A DNA stretch of 64,000 nucleotides. Source: Eustoma russellianum (lineage: Eukaryota > Streptophyta > Magnoliopsida > Gentianales > Gentianaceae). The first letter of the stretch is position 1; every line of letters starts with the position of its first letter. Below are positions 35,001 to 47,093 of the stretch, piece by piece. The position numbers and the translations under genes are program-made. Location of the stretch: NCBI GenBank assembly GCA_036186865.1, contig AP025065.1:10020359-10084358 (forward strand), written 5' to 3'. A model generated the notes under the pieces. It was not told where the DNA came from. It did not search any database and worked only from the letters and a program-made list of their open reading frames with translations.

Positions 35001-36224
35001 TCATGCATGATGCTTGAGAGGAAAAATAAAGAAGAGATCTCCAAGAAAATCTTACCTATAAGTTTGATGGATCTTGGATGGTCTTGAAGGCTTGAATCTA
35101 CCCTTGGATGGAAGATGGTTTTCAAGACTACTACCCTTAGCAAGACACAGTTTTAGAGGAATTAGAAGGGAGATAAGAGTGCTTCTTGAAATCCAAAGCT
35201 TAAAGGAATGTACATCAAGTCTTACCTTAAATGTTGGAGGTTGTCTTAGATGGCTTGAAGTTGCTTGAATTCTTCTTCATATGCACCAAGGGAGGCCACG
35301 GTTTTGGTGCTTGGTGGGGGGAAAGAAAAATCTTTCTTGCCTTGAGATGGGATGAAAAGGAAGTAGTTGAATGTTTCTAAAGAGTGAAAATGAGTTTGAG
35401 TGTTGAAGGTAGAATTCCCTTGGTGTCTTCTTGGCCTCATGGCTGGCCATTAGGTGGGGATGGGAGGAATGATGGCTAGTTGGTGTTGACAAGAGGGATG
35501 GAAGGATTTTTGGGTGTTCAAGGTGGTGCATGTATGATATGCAACTTTTTAGAAACTTTTGGGAAGATTTTTGATTAACTTGGTTAAGTGGAAGAAATTA
35601 TTTGAAGAAGAAGGCTTTTGTCTCATATGGGGGCAGATAAGGTAGGAAAGAAAAGGAGGAATAGAGTGAATCTTGCATGAATCTTAATTGGACAAAGTAA
35701 AAAGGTGTTGTCAAGGATGAAGTGTGGAGAGAAGGAAGCATTCTTCTTCCTCCTCCCTTTGTCAGCCGAATTCACCATGGAGATGGAAAAAAATAAGATT
35801 TGTTTTCTTGCATTCTTGGGTAGGAGAGAACTGTAGATGTGATGGGTGTAAGAAAGAGTAAAAGTGGTGTGAAAGGAAAGTGATGGGAGAGGAAAGTTAA
35901 GTGAGTAGGATAAATTGCTCTGCACCAAGGAGGGGGCGGACGCCTATAGGGTGGGATGTGGGGTTTTTACTATTTTATCCCCTTCTTCCTTTTCTTATGT
36001 GCTATTTTCCTTTCTCTTTTAATTTGATTCCAATAAAGTTGTACCATTCTTTGAATATCCATTTTAATTAGTCTTTTGTCTCTTTGGGTATTTGAGTGGT
36101 CCTTAATTTTTATTTGAGATATACTTATACGTATTATACCAAGTGCGGTACAACGGTCGCACTCTTCCTATTTCGTAATTCCTTTTGTTCTCTTTTCAAC
36201 TAGCTCGGAGGTGGGCTCGTAACA
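32090..36224 (-). repeat. 5' LTR of the gag-only element (4135 bp)
   Basis: This is the longer LTR copy and shows the true LTR length of about 4.1 kb. It holds the 1040-bp block missing from the other copy. That block includes three imperfect units of the type gtgaacc-aag-tcttcacaa-gtgttc near 33031, 33076 and 33133. A C homopolymer lies at 33894-33910. No coding sequence was recognised. Confidence 0.92.
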
Positions 36225-36230
36225 GTTTAG

Positions 36231-36735
36231 TGCAACAGAGAACAATATTATGATAGTGTCGATTTTTTGCAACTTCAAGAAATTCTCTGAATAATCGATT
36301 CCATATGTCTGGTTATACCCATTACATATCAACCTGGCTTTATGTTGTTCAACTGTCCTATCTCTCTTATCTTTATAGTGAAGGCCATCGGCATCCCAAT
36401 TGTTTCTTTCCTCTTAGTAATACACACTTCTCCCAAGTCCCATTTTTCTCCAGGGCTTTTATTTCTACTTTCAAAGAATGCCACCATTCTGCTATTGTAC
36501 TTGCTTCATGTCATGTCCTTGGGATAGATTCTGATAAAAGATTCGTCAAAAAAACACGTGCAATATCTACAAGTCTCTCCTGTTGGAGTTTCTAACATAT
36601 GTTCGGATGCGTACTAATCAAGAGGTACTCCTCTATTCCTTTGTGGTGGTAAAACATACACCTGCTGTTCACCTGAGTTCTCAACCTACTGTTCATCTGT
36701 ATTCTCAACATGAGTAGCACCGGTATTAGCGATAT
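36231..36735 (-). pseudogene. Copia reverse transcriptase, N-terminal remnant
   Basis: The minus strand carries decayed copia reverse-transcriptase N-terminal sequence: a VGCRWVFTVKYK-like stretch (NWDADGLHYKDKRD), EQHKARLICNGYNQTYGIDY, and EN-LKLQKIDTI. Upstream is a linker with stops. It is separated from its downstream half (26790-27207) by the gag-only element, and from its integrase (47880-48930) by a gypsy LTR and LINE. Confidence 0.82.
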
Positions 36736-38909
36736 TGTAGCGTCCCGCTCTCGAATCCTTACATCGGGAATAATGCACCCGCTATAGTCTACTAAGAGAT
36801 CTACAAGACGTCGAATCAACACCCTACATGTCAGAAATGACGTAGAATTTTTTTCGCAGAAACGTAATACCATAACATTAAATTCCATGATAAAAGAAAA
36901 TCCTCACTAAAATAATGAACAAAGTCCTTGCAATAACGTCAAAGTGCTAGTACCTAAAATATACCAATCTAAACAAGGTAATTTCTGATGGAATCCCAAT
37001 GAAATAATGACAGACAGCTGCAGGGTCTCCTCGTATCCTAGGTGCCTCCGTTAGTCTGCCCATACTACCGTGTCAGCCCCGTCCTTAGAAAAGACATAGT
37101 CTTACTCTTCCTCATACTCACCTGGAGGGAGGGTATGGGTGAGTGACTAGAAATCACCCAGTAAATGTCTGCCTCAAATTAATACAAAACGCGCACACCG
37201 AAATGACATAGCACATAGCACATAGAGCATGGTATAACATATGAATAGGAAAGAAGGCGGAAAATTAATTCGCTCCAGATAGAGATGTGCAACTTCATGA
37301 TGCATGTCTAGCTATGCATGTCACACGCAACAAAAATCATGTCATACAGGATGTCCATATCTCTACCATGCAATGCATGATCTTGGGTCATACTAAGTGG
37401 CTGTGGGTCATACCCACCCAATGTCACCATACTGAGTGCACGTGGCCCCCACCACCTTACACCATACTGAGTGTCCGCGACCCATATGTCATGAGCCACC
37501 ATAAATGTAATTCACGTGCCATGAATGCAAAAACAAGATCGCTTGAGGCCTTACCGCCCATCCTCACAATCCTCCGACGCTCAACTCTAGGTCCATTTAT
37601 TATCCGAATAATGACTAAACGTTGTTCAGCACCAAACACATTTTTCACGGCTTGTATACATTTATCTGATATTTTCTACTATTCTTCCTTATTTTTCCTG
37701 TATTTATTTCTATTTATTGCCTAACTATCTTTATTAAATAAATTATCATAAACCTAGAAATTTAAGGAACATAAATTGATTTCAGCAGTTTATAATTTTT
37801 GGAATCTATTTATAATTTTATGATATTTATTTATATTTTTTGTATAGTTATTACTATGTTTAATCAATTAAATAACAATTATGAAAATTACCAAAATTCA
37901 AATACTATTATTATTAATTTAAATTTCAGCCAGGCCGCCGGCCTGCATTACCTCTCGGCCAGGCCTATTGTAGTCACGGCCTACCAGGCCCTTTTCTTTT
38001 ATTTATTTATTCATTTATTTATGTCCCAGTTAATTGTGCCGGCCAGCTGGGGCCCGGTCCGTTGGCCATTCGGCCTGGCCCGCTGTCGGCTCAGCAACTG
38101 CATATACATTTTTTTCACTTCTTTAAACGGGCCAGGCCTGTGCACAGCTGGCCCGCTAAGGGTCTGGCCCGTCGTATAAAATTTTTTATAAACGTAAACT
38201 CGGGTTCCAGGGGCGTGCGTGAAGGCCACGCGCGGCCCTTCCAGTGATGAGTGAGGCGCACTCGCCGCCTCTAGCGCCCTTTTTTGACCCCAGTCTGTAG
38301 TTTTGCCTATTTTCAATCTATAGGAACCTATTTTAAGACCAAACCAAACACTAAAAAAACCCTAATCATGCGGAAGTTGAGCCATTTTGATATCAAATTC
38401 AACCCTAACATCAAATCAAATGCACACAGTGCAATAGACGCATTCAACAGTCGCGAAAACACATGCCTTTCATAGATTAACACACATGCTATATGTTTCA
38501 ACAATCAAAACATCGAAAACACACAAACCTATCACTAAGGCATGCTTGAATTGTACCAATTTGAGAAGGAAAAACAGGGACCTGCCTGACTCAGATAATT
38601 TACGCAATTATACAACAATGGAAATCTTGCTTGCTCCCCCTTCCCCTTTTTTCCTTCTTCTTTTCTCTTCTCTCTTTCCTATCTTCTCTTCCTCCTTTCT
38701 TTTCTTCTTTTAGCCGACGCCCTCTCTACCCCCTGTGTTTTCTCTTCCCTTTTTTAATTTTCTTTACCCTTCCTTTCTTTACTCCCGTTGATCCCCACCT
38801 TACCATTTAACATTCAAGGGTGCGAAATTTGGGGGGAATCAGTTACCCTCATTATCCCTTTCCTTTTATTTTTTAATTAATGTACTCTCCACCCACAGCA
38901 CCTTCCCTC

Positions 38910-38964
<55 letters not shown>
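36736..38964 (-). repeat. Gypsy-type LTR, left part (split by a LINE)
   Basis: It begins TGTAGCGTCCCGCTCTCG, like the end of many gypsy LTRs read on the other strand. The right part (47609 to about 47729) ends GGGTTGTTACA, giving TG...CA ends and an LTR of about 2.4 kb once the LINE is removed. No gag or pol was found beside it, so it is probably a solo LTR. Flanks gatat and cccac do not match, so the right end is uncertain. A GC-rich part (37930-38280) and a long (TA)n at its right edge are notable. Open frames in it lack motifs. Confidence 0.6.
38913..38963. repeat. (TA)n microsatellite
   Basis: This is a pure TA run next to the LINE insertion site. Confidence 0.95.
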
Positions 38965-38967
<3 letters not shown>

Positions 38968-39146
38968 TTGTTTTATATTATATTGAGAAGGCGATGGCGG
39001 TGCTGCGACTCTGCTACCGATCGGCGCAGTGAAGTTTTTCTTACGATCCCTTCTGAAGCTTGTTTTCTTCCTTCTGCTATATCACAATTCTCCATCACCG
39101 CTATTTCTGTTTGGCATTTGTCGACAGTTTCTGAAGTCGCGCCATC

Positions 39147-40506
39147 ATGGTGCAAAAAGTTCGAACTTTTGCCTCCTTATTCCAATCGACAGCTTCTACA
39201 TCTGCGTTGCCACCTCGTGAGATAGCTCGTTATAAAGGAATCTCTGCTATCAAATTCACTCGCGAGTAGGTAAATCTCATTGGCTGATACTTTCAAATAC
39301 TGTCTAGTCTGTAGTTTTTGGTATGGGATACCCAAGATCGACGCAACACGTAAATGTTTTGACAGAATTGGATTTTCGGCCTCCTTTAAGATCACATTGC
39401 TTGATTCTACTCATATTTTAATGCAATTCGATGATGAATCCGATTACGACCATTGCTTTGCTCGACGGACTTGGACGGTTTTAGGGTTTCATATGCATGT
39501 TACTAAATGGTCGTATGATTATGATCCGAAAGTGGATATTCCAATAGTTTCGGTGTGGATCTCTTTGTCCGGCTTACCAATATATTTACATAAGCAAGAG
39601 GCGTTGTTTGAAATTGCCAAAATGATTCACACGCCCTTGAAATCTGATTCGGCAACCATGCAATTGCTTCATCCCTCAGTAGCACGTGTTTGCGTTGAGA
39701 TTGATGTCTCCCAAGAACTTCCTCAAAGATTATATATTCAGTGTGACGAATACAATTTCTTCCAATCGGTAGAGTTTGAGGCTCTGCCCACATACTGTTC
39801 ATCATGCCAGGTCTTAGGCCATCCACTGTCAGCATGCACATCAGGAAGAATTCCCCCGCCTACGGATGATCCAGTACAACCTGAGTTGCTACCGAAATCA
39901 AAGCCATTGACAACCGCACAAGCTCAGAGGTGGACTCCCAAGAAGTTGCCCGCGATGCCAGTCACTGTAGATGAGCATGTTCATGCTAGCGAACAAGGAA
40001 TTGTTGAGGATCCTGCTGTGACATTTATTGGACCAGTTCAGCCAGATGTGACAATTTCATTAGTTGGGGATGATAATACAGCCTCAGTTGTTCCTCCTGA
40101 TTCACCTTCTGATCATTTGGTGGGTCTATCCAATGCACAAGATTTGTCACGATTACACTGTTCATCTGCCACAATTATGGAGCCTATTGATGAAAGCGTG
40201 CAGCCAAGTCTCATGCACACTTTGGATTCAGATCTACACGAGGATCATATAATTGATACTCATGACTTACTTACTGCTGTTTTGGATGTTTCCAAGGTGG
40301 TGGCTAATACACCACCATCGGTGGATGGATCGATTAATATTAATCATCCGGACGTCATGCAGGCAGTGGATCATTTAATGCAAATACGTACTCGAAGACT
40401 GCGACGTAAGAAAATAGACATGCCGTCAGTCCCACCGTCATCTATAGTTACCCGGGCGTCAGTCAGTAGGGCGAACACCAATTTGTCTGATGATATTTCT
40501 CAATGA
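39147..40506 (+). pseudogene. LINE ORF1 (DUF4283 / zinc-knuckle RNA-binding protein)
   Basis: ORF1 of plant L1 elements binds the element RNA. I place the start at ATG 39147 (MVQKVRTFASLFQS). This frame meets a TAG at 39267-39269 where Glu is expected, and a one-base gain near 39281, after which ADTFKYCLVCSFWYG continues in another frame to 40506. A DUF4283-like domain covers about 39290-39770. A CCHC knuckle CSSCQVLGHPLSAC follows at about 39800-39840, then an acidic Pro/Ser-rich tail with a basic patch RTRRLRRKK. Its TGA overlaps the ORF2 start as ATGA. Confidence 0.85.
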
Positions 40507-42659
40507 AGATACTACTGTGGAAAGTTCGAGGTATTAAAACCTCACTAATGCGTATTATTTCATTAATTCGTCAACATACTATACATATGCTTGTTTTGAT
40601 TGAACCGAAGATTCACTGCGCTCGTCTAGAGTATTATCGCATATAGTTTGGTTTTTCCCACACTCGTTCTTCTACAGATGATAATGTATGGATTTTTTGG
40701 CGCGAATCCTTTTTGGAGTTTTATGACATTCGACATGGAGAACAAAATACTTTGGTATATCTGAAATGGTTATCTAGTGGACAGAAATTTTGCTTTACTG
40801 ATGTGTACGCAAGACATACAGTGGTAGATCGACGTTCATTGTGGGTAGATTTGATGACGCTGAGGACAGCCACAGATGGTCCATGGCTTGTAGGGGGATA
40901 CTTTAGTACTTTTCTTTCTTTGGATGAGCATAGAGGTAGATCTACTCCGTCTTTACGTGCATTGGTTGATTTTAAAGATTTTGTGGATGCTTCGAGTTGT
41001 TGGATATCCAATATCATGGCTCAAAATTCACATGGCCAGATGGGAGGGGACTAGGACGTGTCTGGCGTCGCTTGGACAGGTTCCTCTGTACACAGGATTT
41101 CCATGATCTTTTTGGTAACTGTTTGGTCTCACATTTACATCGCTCAACATCTGACCATGCTCCATTATAGCTGCAATGTAAACCGATGGCAGTTACTGGT
41201 CCATCTTCGTTTCGGTTTCTTGATGTCTGGCTCACACATGATGATTTTGATCCTTTTGTGCGATCTCATTGGAGTTCATATCCAACCACGATAGGAATGT
41301 ATGGATTCTATGATAAGCTAAGGCGATTAGAGAGGTATTTGGCAATATATTTAGCCATTTGTTGCTTGCTGAGCAGGATACTATTAGTGCGGAACGATGC
41401 TCTGATCATCCCCAACTGAGCCGAACCGGACAGCATATCATTTAGCCAAGGCTAAGTTATTGAAGTTGCAGAATCAATCCTATCTCTATTGGAAACAAAA
41501 GGCCAATGTCAAATGGATTAAAGATGGTGATGCCAATTCGGCGTATTTTCATCAAATAGTTAAAACAAGGAGGGCGCGGCAGGCTATTGTGGCGATCTAG
41601 AGAGAGGATGGGACCAGTTGTGGGTCACCATTGGAAATCGAGGAGGAAACAGTCTGTTTTTTTGCTACATTGTTTAGTGCAGAGACTACAGAGGATCACA
41701 ACACAATCTTGCAGTATATACCCCATATCCTGACGTCAGATGATAATCACGGCCTTCTTGCACTGCCTCAGGCAAACGAGGTTAAACGAGCGGTGTGGAT
41801 GTTGAGCCTTTCTAGTGCAGCAGGTCCAGATGGATTCCCTGTTTCTTTTTATCGACATTTTTGGCAGATATTGGAAATGGATGTCTTGCTTGCCGTTCAG
41901 GAATTCTTTCTTCGAATTAGAGTCCCATGGGTCATGGCTGCTTCGTTGATATGTTTGATACCCAAGACATCTAGCCTTAATACTTTTGCGGATTTTCAGC
42001 CAATATGTTTAACGAATTTTATATCCAAGGTGGTTATTCGTGTGATTTCTCCTAGACTCTCGCCCTGGTTATCTCGGTTGATATCTCCGGAGTAGGCACA
42101 CTTTATTCCCAAGCGCAATATCTCAGAGCAAGTGTTGATGGCAAAGGAAATGATGCATCTACTAGATCACAAAACCCGTCGAGGACAGGTAATGATTAAG
42201 TTAGATATAGACAAAGCATTTGATCGTGTCTTATGGCTATATCTGGAGGGAGTCCTACTAAGGTTTGGTTTTCGTTCTCGTTTTGTCCATCTTATTATGA
42301 ATAATTTAGCTTCGACGCATTGTTCTATTCTGATTAATGGAAAGCCGTGTGGCTTTTTCCACCACTCCAGAGGGGTTAAACAAGGTCACCCTTTATCTCC
42401 CATCCTTTTTATATTAGCTCCTGAGGGTTTTTGAGGGGTTTGAATTCATTATTCCATGCTAAAAGCTTGGCATGATTTCATAGTGGCCATGTACCAGTGG
42501 CATCACATCTTGGCTTCACAAATGATCTGTTAATATTCTTGAATGGATAGGTACATAATTTACAGGTTTTTAAGGATTTTTTGGAGCAATATCAACGAGC
42601 TTCTGGCCAATTAGTTAATTATTATAAAAGTCAGCTGGTGGTTGGTGGTAATGCATCCA

Positions 42660-45409
42660 TGTTGAGAAATATGTTTGGATAATTTTTAAAGTCATGATTT
42701 TAAGTGTTGAATACTTAAAAATGTCACACATGGTGTTATATGTGATTAAAAGTTGAAAAAGTTGACATAGATCTCTCAGGTTGTTGCACATCGATCGATC
42801 TATGTACATCGATCCCTCACATCGATCGATCTATATAAGGCAGAGAAAGTTCTGAAACTTACTGTGAGACATCGATCTCTAAACCTGAGACACATCGATC
42901 GATCGATGTACATCGAACCCTCACTTCGATCGATCGATGTAGTTCAGAGACAAAACCTGAACCTTTCTGTGAGACATCGATCTCTGAAGCTGAGGCACTT
43001 CGATCGATCGATGTCTAGGGTTTGTAGAAATATTTTTCTAGAAAGTGTTAAAATGGTTGTTTTCATTTGTATGTGATTTATACATGTTTATTATGTGATT
43101 ATTATGTGTTTTTGGTGATTATAAATGTCTTGTGACTAACGCGTCCTGGAAGTTTCTACAACTTACCAAAAAGGGCAAAATTGGTATTTTGAGTTTGTAG
43201 GAACATCACATGGTGGATGTATATCAAGGACTTAATCTCATCTTATTTATCATGACAAAGATGATATTATATTTATTTCTGACCATCAGGGTGATTTCTG
43301 GAGTTTTCTCTCACCAGGGGCATTTTGATCATTTCACCCCTGAGGGTATTTTTAGTATTTTCACTCAAGGAATCTCTTGAGCATATTATTATCTTAATTT
43401 TGGAGTTGAGTTATTATTATCTTGAAGATTATTTGATGATTCTTTATCTTATTCTCTCGAATGATGATATTATTGACTATAGCGGGATATGTGACGAGTT
43501 GTGATGTCACATTCTATTTCTTTCTTGAAGACCCTCTTATATATGTTATGGGAGCATATTTATCATCATTATTCAGAGATATCAAAGGTGTTAAAGGTGT
43601 GGAAATGATCACTACGTACAAGAAGAAATAGTTGGAATTTGGGTGTTATATATTGGCATAATCTTGTCAATTATTATTCAGTGATTTCTACTTCAAAAAT
43701 TTGAGTTGATATACATATACATATGTCAAAAAACGTGTGTATTCAGATAATTATGATGTATTATTCATTTTATGGCTTGGTGACAAGTGGATCAACCAAA
43801 AAGGATTTTGCCAACTTGGAAAAATTCAAATGTAGCCAACGGCTACAAGGTATTTTCAGCAGAATTTTTGAGTCAAAAAGTAGTCTTCACATGCCCTATT
43901 ATTGTTCTTGAAGTTGAGAGTATTTTGGTGGTATTATCCTCTCTTATTATCTTCATTTTATAAAGAGTAATCAAGATTAATACTTGGAAATTTCAGCTTT
44001 GAACCTAACGGCTACATTATTTTGTTGGAGCTGAATTTGAGTTGTTTTTATCCAAGAAAAGTCAGCCTCATATGTCCTATGTTCATGCCAAGAATTTGAG
44101 GGTTTATTGGTGGAATTATCTCTATTTTGCTAAGGATAAATCAAGACAATTCCAAGGTGTAAAAATCGGCCAACAAGGTGTGTTCAGGGTGGACCAATTA
44201 TGTTGTCTTATTTTGCCAAGTGTACAAGGCCAACCAATGATGTCAAGACACTTGGACTTGATGATGAAGATGGTGACACATGTGCATTCTTATCTCCAAG
44301 GCTCAATTCACACTATAAATAGGAGTCAATGGTGAAGAAGATGAAACACACTTGAATCTCACTTGAAAGCATTTGTTGAATTGTCTAGCTATCATCTTCT
44401 TCTCATTGTTCTTGTTTCATTCTTTGTAGCAAAGGTGTTCTTGTTGTATTTGTTGAGCTACAAGCCTCTTGAGCTTCATTTGTAAAGTTGATTAGCCAAT
44501 TCTATAACGCTACATCAATAGGTGGTAGAGGTGTTGCAACTAATTATTGCATAGAAGGTATTCATCCAAGTCTTGAATAGGGTTGGTGTATAACCCAAGG
44601 ATCAAGCTTGGTTCTTGTTTTAAGGTGATTCATTTCATAGTGAAATCCAAGGAAAGGTGTTCCTTGGGACTGGAGTAGGTCACATTGACTGAACCAGGAT
44701 AAATTCTTGGTGTTCTTGTCTTGTTTCTTCATTTCTGTTTTCTGTCCGTTGTTATTGCAGTTTTCACATAAATTCTCACAATTTGAAAAAAATAGCTAAA
44801 CACTTTCAAAATTTGTGATTTTTGGTGGAGATATACTTAAGACTGTTAGCTTTCATTTTCAATAAGAATCACTTGATTTGAGCAAGGGAAAGTTAGTCTT
44901 TTAGTCTTTGCAAGATAACTGCTCCAATCTGGCTGCAATCTGACCAGTTTTGAGAAAACTTGAATTCTGTATTTATCAAGAATTTTTTAAGGTCAGGGCC
45001 TTTGGAATCATCAACTAAACATCCTAAGGAGTGTTTTGATATAAAGATCAACCTTTTTGGTTGAGTATTCAAAGAGAAACACATTTTGCAATTTCAGCAA
45101 CATTCTGTTCAATTCTTTCCAGATTGACCATCTGAATCATTTTATTTGTTTGAACGGACAAACAATCTTATTTTTGTCTGATTTTTGGATAGAGTCTTGT
45201 TAACACATTGAAGTTAAGTTCTGAAAATTTTCATAATTTTTGGAGTCGTGTACACTTATTTTTGAATTTTTCAAAAACGGGTTTTGAATCTGAGGTGGTC
45301 TCAGATTCTGTTTTCAAAGGGGTTTTTGATCAAGGGTAGTAGTGTAATTTCTGCTAACCACTATTCACCCTCCCTCTAGTGGTGTTTATTGCAGGTCCAC
45401 AGTCCAACA
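42660..45409 (+). repeat. Solo LTR of 2750 bp inside LINE ORF2
   Basis: Ends are TGTTGAGAAATATG...AGTCCAACA, with target duplication ATCCA at 42655-42659 and 45410-45414. Removing the LTR and one ATCCA restores the LINE frame (GGNAS-THRALSLLNMRV). There is no primer site after the right end and no internal domain, so this is a solo LTR left by recombination. Landmarks gactggagtagg...aaccaggataaattcttggtgttctt (44680-44725) and accactattcaccctccctctagtggtg (45357-45384) match the SIRE/Maximus style of LTR end. The family name is inference. A (CACATCGATCGATC)-type tandem block lies at 42787-43018. Open frames in it carry no known motif. Confidence 0.92.
42787..43018. repeat. 104-bp tandem repeat rich in ATCGATCGAT palindromes
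   Basis: Units start at 42787, 42891 and 42995 (2.2 copies). Each holds paired CATCGATCGAT or TTCGATCGATCGATG motifs plus a gacatcgatctct motif. TCGATCGA is a perfect palindrome and recurs five times here. Confidence 0.9.
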
Positions 45410-47093
45410 ATCCACACATAGAGCGCTATCATTATTGAATATGCGGGTCACATCCCTTCCAATTAAATATTTGGGTTCATATTTGTACAAAGGAACTAAT
45501 CGAGCACAATATTGTACATCATTATTGGCACATTTTGAGCAAGATTAACATGTTGGTCGCAGAAGATTCTCAGTATGGCAGGCAGATTAACACTTATACA
45601 GTCAGTCCTCTCGGCTATCCCTCTACATATCATGGCGACTACACGTCTTCCTAAAAGTGTTATCACTGAGTTGAACCGGAAAATGTCTAATTTCTTATGG
45701 GGCGGTCGACATCACTGAAGAACCTGGGTCACGGTATGTCGCCCCAAAGATGAGGGCGGATTGGGGCTAAGAAGTCTACAGGTATTGCAGCAGGCTTATG
45801 AGTGTCAGTTATGGTGGATGTATAAGACGTCGCAGTCACCTTGGGCTCAATATCTTTGACAACAGTATGGGACGCGAAGAGAGATGAAAGCTTTGATATC
45901 TGATTCTGCTGATTGAAAACGATTGTGTCGTATTGACTCCTTTTGTCAGCTTCATGTGGATAGTACGCCAGATGGCTTGTCTTGGATGTCTGCTGACCAT
46001 GGTCAATTTACATTACGTGCTGGTTATTCATCCTGTCGTATACATGGTAGTGTTTTTTCTCTGACAGATACATATGGTGGAGTGGGGCTCCTCGTCAGGG
46101 CCAAGTATTCTTGTGGCGATTGTGGTTTCATGACCTTCCCATGCCAGACAATATGAGAAGGTGGCTCATGGTTCACCCTACATGCTGTATTTTCTGTAGA
46201 CGCGCCTCGTTAGATCAGAATCATCTATTCTTCGAATGCTCCATGGTCCGCAGCATCTGGCATCATCTCTCCTTGCTTTTTCTGCGCCCACGCCAGTAGG
46301 AACGTCTTTCAAACAGTACTTGCGCTCCTGGTGGAGTAGAGCATCAGGAACCACGATGGCGGGACAATTATCAGTTGTTGTTCCAATGCTCACCTCTTGG
46401 TCTATTTGGAAGGAGTATGTTGCTGTATATTTTGGGAATGAAGACTACTCCATTTTGCGCTTACAAGAACATATCAGAGTTGCTATCAATACTTGGTGTT
46501 CATCTGTTTCTGGAAGCAAATTTGCGGCATCCATACCGCTTCTGATTTCTGTGTGTTACTCGCCGCATCTACGAGCTCAGAGAATACAAAATATAAGGTG
46601 GCAGCTACCGCCTTCAGGTAAGCTCAAGCTTAACATAGATGCGGCTGTTGGACGTCAAGGGGCAGCAGGAGGAGCAATTTTGCGGAATGACGAGGGTCGA
46701 CTTACCCTAGTGGTTTGTTTTCATTTGCATGCTTTGCCTCCCCTGCATGCTGAGTTGCAGGCAGTGTTGTTCTCGCTCCTTTATTTTGCAACTTGTGGTT
46801 TCATTGAATTTGCCATGGAGATAGATTGTGCACCCTTGCTGGACATGTTCCATCGCCCTGATTCCTTTGCGTCCAGATTGGGTAGAGACTACGATCGGGT
46901 ATTAAGATTGCAGACCTGCATGGCTGTTTCCATTGACTACATTCCACGGGAAGGAAATACTGTAGCACACTTCTTAGCGCATCATAGAATGATGTGTGGA
47001 CAAATATGTTCTTTTACACGCGACAACAACTTGCCGCCAATGGCTCGGGGCAGCTTGCTGACGGATATTCATACACCATACATGCGGCGATGA

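Larger units (their letters stand above)
27208..36224 (-). mobile_element. Gypsy-type element with giant LTRs and gag-only interior (TR-GAG/LARD-like)
   Basis: Two long direct repeats, 27208-30324 and 32090-36224, flank a 1765-bp interior. Ends are TGTAGCGCC...CGTAACA on the plus strand, and GTTTAG flanks both sides (27202-27207 and 36225-36230) as a 6-bp target duplication. Next to the right LTR the minus strand reads TGGTACCAGAGC (32076-32087), a tRNA-Met-like primer site. Next to the left LTR it reads aagggaaggaa, a polypurine tract. Orientation is therefore minus. The interior codes only for a broken gag; no protease, integrase or reverse transcriptase is seen. Elements with long terminal repeats plus only GAG are known in plants as TR-GAGs; their movement would need enzymes from a partner gypsy element. 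It inserted into a copia reverse-transcriptase gene. Confidence 0.9.
40503..47093 (+). pseudogene. LINE ORF2: endonuclease, reverse transcriptase, RNase H (broken)
   Basis: It starts MKILLWKVRGI at 40503, the usual plant L1 ORF2 beginning, but the endonuclease residue Asn of WN is Lys. The GDFN box reads GGYFS, and SDH is retained. The reverse transcriptase runs 41631-42659 with AAGPDGFPVSFY, KLDIDKAFDRV and GVKQGHPLSPILF; the catalytic box is FTND instead of FADD. The frame resumes after the solo LTR at 45415 with LPIKYLGSYLY and SMAGRLTLIQSVLSAIP. A zinc-binding region (CIFCRRASLDQNHLFFEC) lies near 46190-46250. A C-terminal RNase H domain, as in many plant LINEs (KLNIDAAVGR, HAELQAV, IPREGNTVAH), is open over 46236-47093. 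Many stops occur, so it is inactive. Confidence 0.9.

Noticed and set aside
37799..38316. Open frames on both strands in a GC-rich stretch
   Set aside because: They are part of the gypsy-type LTR, overlap each other, and have no domain.
42864..43076. Open frame RHRSL...HIDRSM repeats as a novel repeat protein
   Set aside because: It is a translation of the 104-bp tandem repeat in a solo LTR, with no start context or conservation to support it.
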